DNA from: Thinopyrum elongatum
Lineage: Eukaryota > Streptophyta > Magnoliopsida > Poales > Poaceae
Direction of reading: 5' to 3'
NCBI GenBank assembly: GCA_011799875.1
Contig: CM022300.1
Coordinates: 236,666,807-236,730,806, forward strand
DNA length: 64,000 nt
Shown piece after piece: positions 11,388 to 21,199 of the stretch; the first letter of the stretch is position 1; the number at the start of each line of letters is the position of its first letter. The translations under genes and the position numbers were made by a program. The notes beneath the pieces are model-generated. The model made no database searches, was not told the DNA's origin, and was given only the letters and a program-made list of their open reading frames with translations.

Positions 11388-11775
11388 CGGTGTACACGTG
11401 TGCTTGGTGTGTATTGTGTGCTGGGTATGCGCGAGTGCGTCCTTGTGTGCATGCTGCCGCGCAGTGGTGAAGTGTGCGCGAGTGCGTCCTTCACGCGGAA
11501 GAAGTGTGCCCTCAATTTACTAGCATGCAGGGTGCTACCGCGAGTGGTTTCAACTTTGTTTACTTCACTGCGTGTTAGATGGGCCTCTAGTTTACTTATT
11601 TTCACCCACTGCCACATGGGCCAGCACACGAAGATAGAGAACATGAGCTGACAAGGCAGCATGTGGAGTGGTTGACCGGTTAACTAAACAATATACAGAG
11701 CTATACGCTGACACAGTGACCGTATAATCCCTCGGTATAGAGAGATCGAGTGAGAGGGGAGGCCCGTGAGAGATA

Positions 11776-11856
11776 CTCCCTCCGTCCCATAATATAAGAG
11801 CATTTTTCACACTACACTAGTGTGAAAAACGCTCTTATATTGTGGGACGGAGGGAG
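11776..11856. mobile_element. Stowaway MITE, 81 bp
   Basis: CTCCCTCCGTCCCATAATAT at the left is the inverse of ATATTGTGGGACGGAGGGAG at the right. TA occurs at 11774-11775 and 11857-11858. The centre CACTACACTAGTGTG is palindromic, so the whole element folds into one hairpin. Confidence 0.9.
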
Positions 11857-11879
11857 TAGTAGAGAGAGAGAAAGAGCTA

Positions 11880-12125
11880 CTCCCTCCGTTCGATAATGTA
11901 GTGCCTATATTTTTTTTAAAGTCAAACTTTTGAAACTTTGACCAAGTCTATAAAGAAATTACTTATATCTACAATACCAAAGATAAATGATAGTATGGAG
12001 TAAGTACATGTTGCGATGAATCTAATGATCGTTCCAGATGTAAATGTTTTTCTCCACATATACCTGGTCAAACTTTTCTGAGGTTTTACTTTTCAAAACA
12101 TCCATATGTTTATGGACATGAGAGA
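11880..12125. mobile_element. Stowaway/mariner-like MITE, copy in tandem unit 1
   Basis: It begins CTCCCTCCGTTCGATAATGT and contains the inverted words AGTCAAACTTTTGAAA and TCAAACTTTTCTGAGG. The right end has decayed (ATGAGAGAGTA), so the boundary is approximate. A diverged copy is at 12,828-13,080. Confidence 0.6.
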
Positions 12126-12827
12126 GTACCTAACTAGAGAGAGAGAGAGAGAGAGAGAGTGAAATAGAAAGAGTGAGTGAAAAAAGTGTGTGTGCGTGTG
12201 TGAAAGAGACATGGACAACACACGATAAAGTAGAGAAAAAGCGTGTGTGTCTTATGCAAACATATCACACATGCATCTTCGACAGCAGAAGCGAGGTGAG
12301 GAGATAGTGTGTGGTTGTTTGCAACTGAGAGAGAAAGATCCCTAGCACGTGGCCAAGAGAGGTCTGACAAACAATGGAGAGAGGTCGAGAGAGACGTATG
12401 GAGAAAATGCAGACATGGGGAGGAGAGAGTGTATGTTTGTGACAGAGAGATCCCCTGGAGATTGATGGGACTACATGGGTGGGAGATCGAGTGACAAGGT
12501 GTGTGCGTGATAGAAGATACCCCGAGAGATGTCGAGATAGACGTATGGATGGAAGGAAACAATACGTGTGTTCCTAATGGCTAGTGAGAGATAGTCATAC
12601 TTAGGGGGGAGTGCGTGTGCCTATGATGGAGTGAGGGATTATGGTACTTAGGGGGGGTGCGTGTCACATAGAGAGAGAGAACAAGGGCGGAGAGTGTTAG
12701 ACGAGTCTATGTAGCGCGAGCGAGATATGTGTATGTGTGAACCAGGGAGATATAAAGTTTGAGAGAGATAGAGGAGCCCCGATACGGCTGAGTGGTGCGT
12801 CAGATAGCTGAGAGGGGGAAAGAGATA

Positions 12828-13080
12828 CTCCATCCGTTCGATAATGCAGTGCATATAAATTTTTTAGAAGTCAAACTTTGGAAACTTTGACCAGGTTTAC
12901 GCAAATATTATTTATATCTACAATAACAAGGATACATCATACGAAACTACATCTCATGATGAATCTAATGATATATGTTTGACGTTCTAGATGTAAATGT
13001 TTTTCTCCACGTACATTGTCAAACTTTGTGATGTTTGACTTTTCAATAAATCTATATGCTATGGACCAAAGAGAGTGCCT
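12828..13080. mobile_element. Stowaway/mariner-like MITE, copy in tandem unit 2
   Basis: It is the counterpart of the 11,880 copy (CTCCATCCGTTCGATAATGC...ATGTAAATGTTTTTCTCCAC shared). Because it sits at the same place in both tandem units, it was probably inserted before the duplication. Confidence 0.6.
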
Positions 13081-13790
13081 AAGTCGAGAGAGATCAAGTG
13101 CGTGTGAAGGAGAATGAATGAGTGTGCAAAAAGAGTGTGTGTGTGAAAGAGAGAGGGACAACAAACGATAAAATAGAGAGAGAGAGAGTGTGTTCGTTTC
13201 TTATGCAAACATATCATGCATGCATCTCCGAGATAGAAAAGCGAGGTGAGGAGATACATGAAGATAGCTAGTGCGTGATTGTTTGCACCGGAGAGAGACA
13301 CCCCTATAGCACATGTCCAATAGAGGTCTGGCCAACAAGGGACAAAGGCCGAGAGGGACGCATGGAGAGGGGGAAAGGGTGTGTTTGTCATAGAGAGATC
13401 CCCTCGAGATCGTGAGGAGACTATATGGGTGGGAGATCGAGGGACGAGGTGTGTGTGCGATAGAAAGATGCCCCAAGAGAAATCGAGATAGACCAAGTGA
13501 GGGAAAGAGACAATGCACATGTTTGTGATGGAGACTAAGTATTAGTCATCTACATAGGGGGGACTGCGTGTGCCTACAATTGAGTGAGAGGCAACCATAC
13601 TTAGCTAGGCGTGAGATTGTGTGTGTGTGTGCGTGTGAGATGGAGAGAGAACGAGGGAGAGAGAGAGAGTTTTAGATGGGTCTATAGAGTGCGAGTGAGA
13701 TATGCATGTGTATGTGTGACCCAGGGGGATGGAGAGTTTGAGAGAGAGAGGGAAGAACTCCGAGATGGCAGAGTGGTGCGTGAGAGAGTT

Positions 13791-14716
13791 ACGGGCAACG
13801 AGCTAGGGAATTTGTGTGCGTACAATGAGTGCACCCAAGATATTTAGCTTGGACTAGAGAATCATACATAGTGTGCCAGAGAGACCTATACAGGGAGTGT
13901 GCATGCGAACTAGAAAGACCCCCTCCCCCCAGAGAGAGAGAGAGAGATAGAGAGAGAGGGAGAGGGACCGACAAGGTTTGTGTTTGGATGCGTGCGATAG
14001 AATTGAAGATTGTCAGCGAGAGAGAGAATATGAGTCCGGGAGAGGGGGAGGTCGCGTTTATGCATCAAAGACTGATATAAACCATGTTTCGATATAAAAT
14101 TGCATTCAAATATTTGAATTGGAGAACATGTTGTCTGCAATCCACACATGAACGGAGATATGCGTATCAAACAAGTTCATTAATTTGACTTTCAACATGT
14201 TCATGTAGTACTATAATACAATACAACATGCTACTCAATTGAGGTGTTCAATTTTGGATTTAGTTCACTATTTTGACCTGGTGAACGAGCTATTTCATTG
14301 AATAGAGATATTTCATTTTGGGTTTGATTCCCGTTTTTGAGTGGGTCAACTATTTGTCATATAGTAAATCGTTAGCAACGAGCATGTAAAAACACATTAG
14401 TCCCGAGCATCATCTCACCATCTAAAAAAGAAGTGGCAAGCTAATATTTCAAAATTTGATTCGAATCGACTTGGTAAGGTAGACGTGGATGCTCGTTCTC
14501 CCAAAATTTGAACGAACCGCTAAACACCCTCTGCTCGGTGGAATTCGCCCGAGCAAATAAATGGGAGACGCGAAATTACCGGCCTATGTGGGACACGCAT
14601 CAATTGGCCCGTTGTACATCAAGGGTAGGTTCGTAACTTCATCCAAGCGCGCGTTGTCCTCGGCCGAAATGACATGTGTCAAATAATTCATAAACCATGG
14701 GCGGCAAAACACCCTG
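13791..14716. other. GA-rich then AT-rich intergenic DNA
   Basis: A GAGAGA tract at 13,931-13,965 continues the low-complexity landscape, then the sequence becomes ordinary AT-rich intergenic DNA to about 14,500. I see no gene or transposon end. Confidence 0.4.
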
Positions 14717-14848
14717 TCCTCGCCCAAAATCGCTCGCGCCGACTATTTCAAAACATGCCCTCCTCGCCCGAAATCGCTCGCGCCCACTATTTCAAAACAC
14801 GCCCTCCTCGCCCGAAATCGCTCGCGCCCACTATTTGGGAGAAGCAAA
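14717..14848. repeat. Three tandem copies of a 44-bp repeat
   Basis: Units start at 14,717, 14,761 and 14,805 with TCCTCGCCCRAAATCGCTCG and continue CGCCSACTATTT. The spacing is exactly 44 bp in both steps, and copies 2 and 3 are almost identical. The array lies just upstream of the GC-rich first exon region of the unidentified gene, where it could be promoter-associated. Confidence 0.85.
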
Positions 14849-14993
14849 GTTACTCTACTATCCCTGACCCTCAGTTCACAGACCCAAGTCCAGAAGCCTA
14901 AAGGCAGGGGTAGAACTATAACTCCCCCCCACATTTCAGACAAATGCATTCGTAAGACATGGTTCCCACTCCCAATTCCCCATTCATTCATCA

Positions 14994-16186
14994 TGGGCGC
15001 CAAATCACCTTCTCCCCGGAAGCTCCCTTCTCCCCAGCCGTGAAACCTCAGCCCCTCCTCCATGGCGCCCCCACTGCACCAAATTCACCGCCGCCCTCCT
15101 CCCCAATGCCGGCGACGCTGTCCGTTTGCTGTCGTGCACTGGGCCATGTGCCTCTTACTCCGTGCTGCCGGAGCTGCCTCGACGATGGCCGCGTGAACCG
15201 TACCAGAGCCGATTCACCCCCGCCGTTGTGCACGGCGCCGGAGCGGCTCCAACTTCGGAAGCGTCCAGGGCCCCGGCGCTTCTTCCCCATAGTCGTCGAC
15301 CGTCGCGACATCTCTGCTTTCCTGCCACCGGTAGCCACCGCAATCGCGCCGGCCTCACCGACTCGGCAGCTGGAGCTGCCTACTTCACCGGGCCGCAACA
15401 TAGGTTGTACACTCATCTTAAATCACTTTATTTAGGCGTCAGTTGTCTGAATTTTTATTCTGGGCCAATCGATTCCCAATGGGAAGCAGCACCCCTCGAG
15501 GCGGCGGAGCTCCTAGGCTGCCGGTTGGCTGGTGTCTAACATAAGGGTGCTGGGGCGCAAGTTCGGCGAGGAAGCAGCGCTTAGGTGGCTATCTTAGAGT
15601 TGCGTGGGTTGAAGGTACTGCCGCCGCCGGATCTGGATGACGGCGAGTCTTTGTGGGTTAGCCGGGGTGGCGCAACCACGGCAGTGCGATGGGGCGGGGA
15701 GCGGGGTTTTGGTTGGAGCTCTCGCGGCCAGGGACGGCGGAGGCAGGCTGCTCTGCCGGTGGTCGCTGGCTCTTCTGGGAAGATTCTGAACAGTGTCAGC
15801 CGGGAGGCACAAGACGGCCATCAAGCCATCCGGCATAGATCGGACAGTACCAAAATAAAATTAAAATCGTGTGACCCCAATTTAGTTTTCAGTCAACAGA
15901 CGTGTGACCACTCTCGTACCTTACTGTTGATCTCTTAGGGTATTTCTTCAGATCAGAGATATGTGTCGTTCTTAACATTTTGTGTTTTCTGCATCTTCAG
16001 CCACACCGTCTTCCTTCTCACCACAGCTGCTCCAACAAGGGAAGCATACACCAGAAGGGAGCTATAGTCCCCACTCAACAGTTCCCTGCATCGAATGTGC
16101 GTGCCCGACATGGACAGCCACAACAACTGCAGGGCCATCGACAAGTCAGCACATGATGCTCACTCCTATGGATGGTGGCCAGATAG
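14994..16186 (+). pseudogene. GC-rich 5' exons of an unidentified gene (part 1, before the solo LTR)
   Basis: An ATG at about 14,994 (MGAKSPSPRK) opens a GC-rich stretch ending at a possible donor, ATAG|GTTGTAC, at 15403/15404. A second exon-like block, 16001-16186, follows TTCAG and ends at an almost identical donor, ATAG|GTTGTAC, at 16186/16187. In the second block all three forward frames look peptide-like and no single frame connects cleanly to the first block, so I suspect frameshifts or a non-coding 5' exon. The intron that begins at 16187 is the one in which the 4.5-kb solo LTR landed. I do not recognise the protein. Confidence 0.35.
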
Positions 16187-16611
16187 GTTGTACCCTCATC
16201 TTGCTTGTGTGCAACATTTATGGCTTTGTTATTCATCTAAGCATGGAAAATAGATTATCACATTTCACTGTATATTCATGCTGATCTCTTAAGAGTCTTG
16301 TTTAGGAGTTAACCCTGTTCCATAGTTCAGATAAGAGACTTGTTCTTTAGGTAACGGTGTTCCATAGTTATCATCCATCAGCCAATGTTATCCCACATGC
16401 TGGTGATTATACCACTTCTAGTATTACCTATGTTGTTCTTTAATACTTGTGTGTGCCATCTAGTTAATCTCGAGTACAAACGATACATATTCTGTAGCTT
16501 TCATCTGTGTTCTCCATTTAGTTTTTGAGACCTATTGCTGCTAGTTAAGCCTAGTCCTACTATTTATGTCGTCTCCTATAGGCACTCATTACATAAATCT
16601 AACTACTAGTT
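16187..16611 (+). other. Intron sequence left of the solo LTR insertion
   Basis: AT-rich, no open frame of note. The last five bases, TAGTT (16607-16611), are the left target duplication of the solo LTR; removing the LTR would rejoin this stretch directly to 21,155. Confidence 0.5.
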
Positions 16612-17540
16612 TGTAACACCCCAGATGTAAAACTTCCATATTTGGCAATATATCCAATCTTGTCATGTTCAATCTCATGTGTTATCCTCCTTGTTGGTTT
16701 CATTTTGGGGTTTTGCCTTGTTTCATATTGCATTGTATTATCATTTCTTGTCATGTCCCTTTTGCCATCACATGTTGCATCATGGTCATATCAAGTGTTG
16801 CATTGTGCTTATGCTATTTTGCATCCTCATAGTCATAATGTGCATTGTGCTTCATGCATGACATTTTGTTGCACGCCCATGTGTGATCCATGCATCACCA
16901 CCTCTCCTTCTTTTTTCTTTCTTTTTGCAAGTGCCATCTTGCCCTCCTCCATAAATGTTCAATTTCTCCCCAGAAATCTTACTTCATGTCCTAAGCCTCT
17001 CTGCCAAATTTCAGCTCATTTGGAGTTGTGTTGGTTAGGTTCAAAAAATGCTCCAAGTTTGAATTATATTCAAACTTGTTTTATTTTTTCTACCTCTAAA
17101 AATGCCCAACTCAATTTTATCAAATAGTGGGTAGTTCCAGGAGATTGAGCATATTTTCATTATTCTCAAACTCCTCTCCAATTCCCCAGTGCTTTTATTT
17201 TTCATTTTCTGTTTGAGGAAAAGGAAAAAGAAAAGAAGCAGCACCAGGCGCGCAGCCCAGCAGCAGCAGCAGCCTACCTGGGCCTCAACTACCAGGTCAG
17301 CCCAGCTAGCTCCGCCCGCAGCCCATCTCAGCCCGTCGGCCTTCCCCCCTCGCTGCCTTTTCTCACCCAGGCGCGCATACACCCCCGCTGCCCCGCCGAC
17401 ACGAGGCCAAGACGACCCCGCTGGTCAGCGACCCCGAGCGCACCCGCACCCACCTTTTCTTCCTCCTTCGGTCCCCTCTCTCTCGCACGCACATGGCCAT
17501 GGCCACGGCCACGGCGTGATCCAACCCGTCGACCTAGCCA

Positions 17541-17548
17541 CTATTTAA
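17541..17548 (+). promoter_or_regulatory. Candidate TATA box of the solo LTR
   Basis: CTATTTAA sits just upstream of a C/T-rich initiator-like tract (CCCTCTCTCCTTGTCCC) and the GC-rich region, followed about 340 bp later by a donor-like CGTG|GTGAGC at 17,890. This fits an LTR promoter driving a spliced transcript, but it is inferred from position only. Confidence 0.35.
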
Positions 17549-18337
17549 CCCTCTCTCCTTGTCCCTCGAACCCTCTAGGGTTCCCTCTCTCTCTCCCCGC
17601 CGCTGCCAGCCGCGGAGAACCACCAGATCCGTCCCGTCACCACCGTCCCGAGCGCAACCAGGAGCACATCGTCGTCGCCGGCGTGAACCTCGTCGACCTC
17701 CGCCTCGCCAACCTTGTCCAACTGCTTCCTCGACGTCCACTACGTCGACTACGTCCTCTACGGCACGCGGAACACCAAGTTCCTCGACGTCCACTCCGTC
17801 TTCTTCCGCCTCGGCCTCCACCACGTCGTCGTCGTTTCCGGTCGCCTCCGTCAACCTCTAGTCGATCCGAGTGCACCCACGTGCTCGTGGTGAGCCCCTG
17901 GTCCTCCCCGTGCTTTCCCCCCCTCGTTAGCTTGCTCGGACACCGTTCGCCGCGTTCGCCCGAGCCCGTGGCCGTCGGACCTCGTCTCCGGCGAGTGCTC
18001 CGGCCCCCTTTTGTTTCCTGTGCATGTCCATCTCGCGCACGCCATCGCGTAGACCTTCTTCCCGTGCTTAGTTGCTTCCCTAGGGCGCTGTTACGCCCCA
18101 TCCATGCTCGCCTTTGCCGCCTCTATCGCATGTCGCCGGCGTCGCCGTAGTCGTCGTTAGGTGCAGCACGCCCCAGTCGCGTGTGCGGATTCCCTGTGCG
18201 CGCCCTTGTCCACCCTCCGCCGCTCGATTTGGTCGCCGGAGCAGCTCCGACGAGCTTCCCCGGTCGCCCCTGTTTTCCTCTGGTCGCGCACGCCATGGTT
18301 AAGCCAAGAGGAGATGAGTCCCTCTTCTGTCAGCCGC

Positions 18338-18430
18338 CGACGCGTAGCCAAGTGGCTCGAGTCACTCGCTTGCCACCCAGCGACCCGGGTTCGATCCCCC
18401 GCGGGCGCAATAAAGCCGCCCCTTTTTTTT
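18338..18430 (+). ncRNA. tRNA-derived Pol III unit (SINE head or tRNA pseudogene) inside the LTR
   Basis: An A box TAGCCAAGTGG (18345-18355) and a B box GGTTCGATCCC (18388-18398) are spaced 33 bp apart, as in tRNA genes, and are followed by a run of eight T at about 18,423-18,430, a Pol III terminator. The A box resembles that of tRNA-Ser or tRNA-Leu, but there is no variable arm of the right size and the acceptor stem does not pair, so it is not a functional tRNA. It is most likely a SINE head or a captured tRNA relic. Confidence 0.5.
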
Positions 18431-19452
18431 CATTTCGTTCGAGTCACTGACAGACCGACCCCACCTGTCATGCTCACACACACACCAGGGCCCACCAGTC
18501 AGCCTCTCAGCGCCCTCCTCCTTTTATTTTTTCTTGTCCCAGCGAATATTCCATTTTTGGAAGATGCCATATTCCAGTTCAGGCAAGTCCGAATCTGGAC
18601 ATTTCCTTTTAAGGAAAGTGCCATTTCTGTCAGATTCCATTTTAGGCAGGTTATGTTTTTGCATGTTTGTGGGGATTTTTCTACAGCAACCCCAACATAT
18701 TATATATGTCTTTGGGCTAGAAAAATCCAATGAATCCAGTGGTGGCATTAGATTCTGCATTTGAGCAAGTTTGCACACATGACATTTTGCATCATGTTGC
18801 TGTTTTGTCTTTTATGTATATATTTATGCAAGCATGCTATGGGGTAGTTTTGTGCATGTACGTGCTCTTCATCATGCCTACTACATGCTAGAATTTATTT
18901 CATGCCATGATATGCCTTGTATTGAGTTAAACATGCTTGCAAAGATGCCATCATGATTCTGTTTCTGCCCTGCCATGAATTCTGCCAAGTCTGTAATACT
19001 GTTGTCATTTGCATTTTTGCCATGCTGTTTTAGTCATGATCTAGGGGTTTCTAGCAGTAGCTCAATGCTCGTGATTTGTATAGCTTTACCTATACCTTAT
19101 TTCCATGTCTTTTGTTTACATGTTTGGGTGCTGTAGCATATTTTCATGTTGCATCCAATGTGCCATGTTGCTGTTAATCGCAGACCTTGCATTGTATCTT
19201 GTTTTGCTCGTCATTTGCAAACCTTGCATCCGTTTCCGGTGATCTTCATATCGATTTCATCTGATATATCTCAATCTATCCAGTGGCATGCTTGGTTTGC
19301 CAAGATAGTGCCATGTCCATCTTTCCCCTCCGGAGCACCCATATGCATTGCACATCATATCTTGCATTACATGCCATGTCTTGCATCATGTTGCTTGCGC
19401 ATTGCACCGTGATTGATTATTGTTCCGTTGCTTGTGTTCTTGCTTTGGGTAG

Positions 19453-19550
19453 AGCCAGGAGACGAGTTTGAGAACGAGGATCCTGTCAAGTACGTTTCCG
19501 AGGAGCAAGGATTCGATACCTCTGAAAACATTGCATGCAAGATGATCATT
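19453..19550 (+). other. Exon-like acidic ORF segment A in the solo LTR
   Basis: After an acceptor-like TTTGGGTAG the frame (two bases into a codon) reads PGDEFENEDPVKYVSEEQGF and continues open to about 19,550. A segment with the same entry phase, same acidic composition and same position relative to segment B is present on the minus strand of the LTR at the right end of the window (63,922 leftwards). No function is known to me. Confidence 0.4.
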
Positions 19551-20775
19551 ACCCTCGATATCACTTCTATCTTTGCTTGCTAGTTGTTCGTTCTATCGCT
19601 ATGTCGCGCTACCTACCACTTGTTTATCAAGCCTCCCATATTGCCATGTCAAGCCTCTAACCCACCTTCCGAGAAAACCGTTGTTTGGCTATGTTACCGC
19701 TTTTGCTCAGCCCCTCTTATAGCGTTGCTAGTTGCAGGTGCAGTGCAGGTTGTTCCATGTTGGGACATGGATATGTTGGGATATCACAATATCTCTTATT
19801 TTAATTAATGCATCTATATACTTGGTAAAGGGTGGAAGGCTTGGCCTTTTGCTCGGTGTTTTGTTCCACTCTTGCCGCCTTAGTTTCCGTCATACCGGTG
19901 TTATGTTCCTTGAATTTTGCGTTCCTAACACGGTCGGGGTGTTATGGGCCCCCCTTGTTTCTTCGTCTAAAGTAAAGCTTTCCCGAGGAGATCCAACTTT
20001 GGTTTTACCATTTGCCTAATAACAACTAAAACTTGCATAGGGAGTAATTAACCCGAGGATACTTAATCAACCCTCGGGCCAGTGCTCGACATGAGTGTTG
20101 GTCCACCTACCTAGCAGTCGGCGGTGCCGCCTCGGGGCAACTCGAGGTATTTTGGCTATCATCCACTTTGCATAGACGGTTGAGTCCGTAGATAGAGAGC
20201 GCGCGGCTCTGGACACGGATCTGACTCACCGGGAGATCTCCTTGGGATAGTTTTCCTTTCTTCGAAGAGCTTGTGCACCGGGATTCCGAGGCTACTCGGG
20301 TTGTCCCGCGATGGAGGATTGTCTCCGCGGATCGTGAGCTTCTCATGGGCTAAGTTGGGACACCCCTGCAGGGTTTTAAACTTTCGAGAGCCGTGCCCGC
20401 GGTTATGTGGCAGATGGGAATTTTTTTAATATCCGGTTGTAGAGAACTTGACACCAGATCCAAATTAAAATACACCAACCGCGTGTGTAACCGTGACCGT
20501 CTCTTTTCAAGTGAGTTCGAGAAGAGAACACGGTGGGGTTATGTTTGAACGTAAGTAGTTCAGGATCACTTCTTGATCATTACTAGATTACGACCGTTTG
20601 CGTAGCTTCTCATCTTATTCTTACATTCATAAGTTAGCCACCATACAATGCTTAGTGCCTGCTGCAACTCCACCATATGTCCATACCTTACCTTAAGCTT
20701 TGTTAGTCTTGATACCGTGGGTGATATGATTGCTGAGTCCCCGTGGCTCACAGAATACTACAAACTCAGTTGCAG

Positions 20776-20873
20776 GTACCGATGAGTCTGATGCAGGTGA
20801 TGCCACTGAACTCAAGTGGGAGTTCGACGAAGACCGTGGCCGTTACTATGTTTCCTTCCCGGACGATCAGTAG
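20776..20873 (+). other. Exon-like terminal ORF segment B in the solo LTR
   Basis: After TCAGTTGCAG the frame enters with two bases and encodes TDESDAGDATELKWEFDEDR, then ends YYVSFPDDQ and TAG at 20871-20873. The counterpart on the minus strand at 62,522-62,428 has the same phase and ends YYYVQDADDQE before TAG. The conserved end suggests a spliced LTR-encoded peptide rather than chance. Confidence 0.4.
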
Positions 20874-21199
20874 TGGTGCCCAGTAGGGTCGATCGGGACT
20901 TAGCTTGGGTGGTTGTCTTTTATTCGTTTGATATCGTCCGTAGCCGGACTCTGTGTTCATCTTGAATGATTGTATAACTTGATGATATTGTGTGACATTG
21001 TGGCGATTGTAAGCCAAAGCTCGTATTCTATCTCTTCAGTACATGAGATGAGCAAAGATACAACCACTCTTGCGACCATGCCAATATGCGCTTATACCCC
21101 AAGTCGTGCCTCGACACGTATGGAGTATAGTCGCATATAGGGCGTTACATAGTTGTCTTCCATGCATGTCAGATATAATTGCACACACTGATATATCCA

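Larger units (their letters stand above)
11880..13790. repeat. Two tandem units of about 950 bp, GA/GT-rich
   Basis: Unit 1 (about 11,880-12,827) and unit 2 (about 12,828-13,790) share the same order of landmarks: a CTCC[CA]TCCGTTCGATAATG start (11,880 and 12,828), CTTATGCAAACATATCA (offset about 949), GCGAGGTGAGGAGATA, TGCGTGTGCCTA (offset about 952) and GAGATATG...TATGTGTGA (offset about 975). Copies differ by many substitutions, so the duplication is old. Beyond the MITE, each unit is a succession of GAGAGA and GTGTGT tracts with no coding signature. Confidence 0.75.
16612..21149 (+). mobile_element. Solo LTR of a long-LTR gypsy element (Sukkula/Erika type), 4.5 kb
   Basis: It begins TGTAACACCCCAGATG and ends GGGCGTTACA, i.e. 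TG...CA with a short terminal inverted repeat, and it is flanked by a perfect 5-bp target duplication TAGTT (16607-16611 and 21150-21154). There is no gag-pol and no second LTR, so it is a solo LTR left by LTR-LTR recombination. Length and termini suit the very long LTRs of Triticeae LARD/Sukkula-like elements; the family name is from memory. Inside are a TATA-like CTATTTAACC at about 17,540, a GC-rich transcribed-looking stretch (17,250-18,420), a tRNA-like Pol III unit (18,338-18,430), and two exon-like ORF pieces (19,453-19,550 and 20,776-20,873). Confidence 0.8.

Noticed and set aside
12134..13520. Long minus-strand open frames rich in Ser, Leu and His (for example at 12,134-12,562 and 13,059-13,520)
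   Set aside because: They are translations of CTCTCT/CACACA tracts in the tandem repeat, occur in overlapping frames and resemble no protein.
17534..18302. Overlapping GC-rich open frames on both strands inside the solo LTR
   Set aside because: High GC keeps all frames open; compositions are Arg/Ser/Pro-rich in every frame and none has a domain. The region is better explained as an LTR transcribed leader.
18338..18412. A functional tRNA-Ser or tRNA-Leu gene
   Set aside because: A and B boxes are good but the acceptor stem does not pair and no proper variable arm or anticodon loop can be placed.
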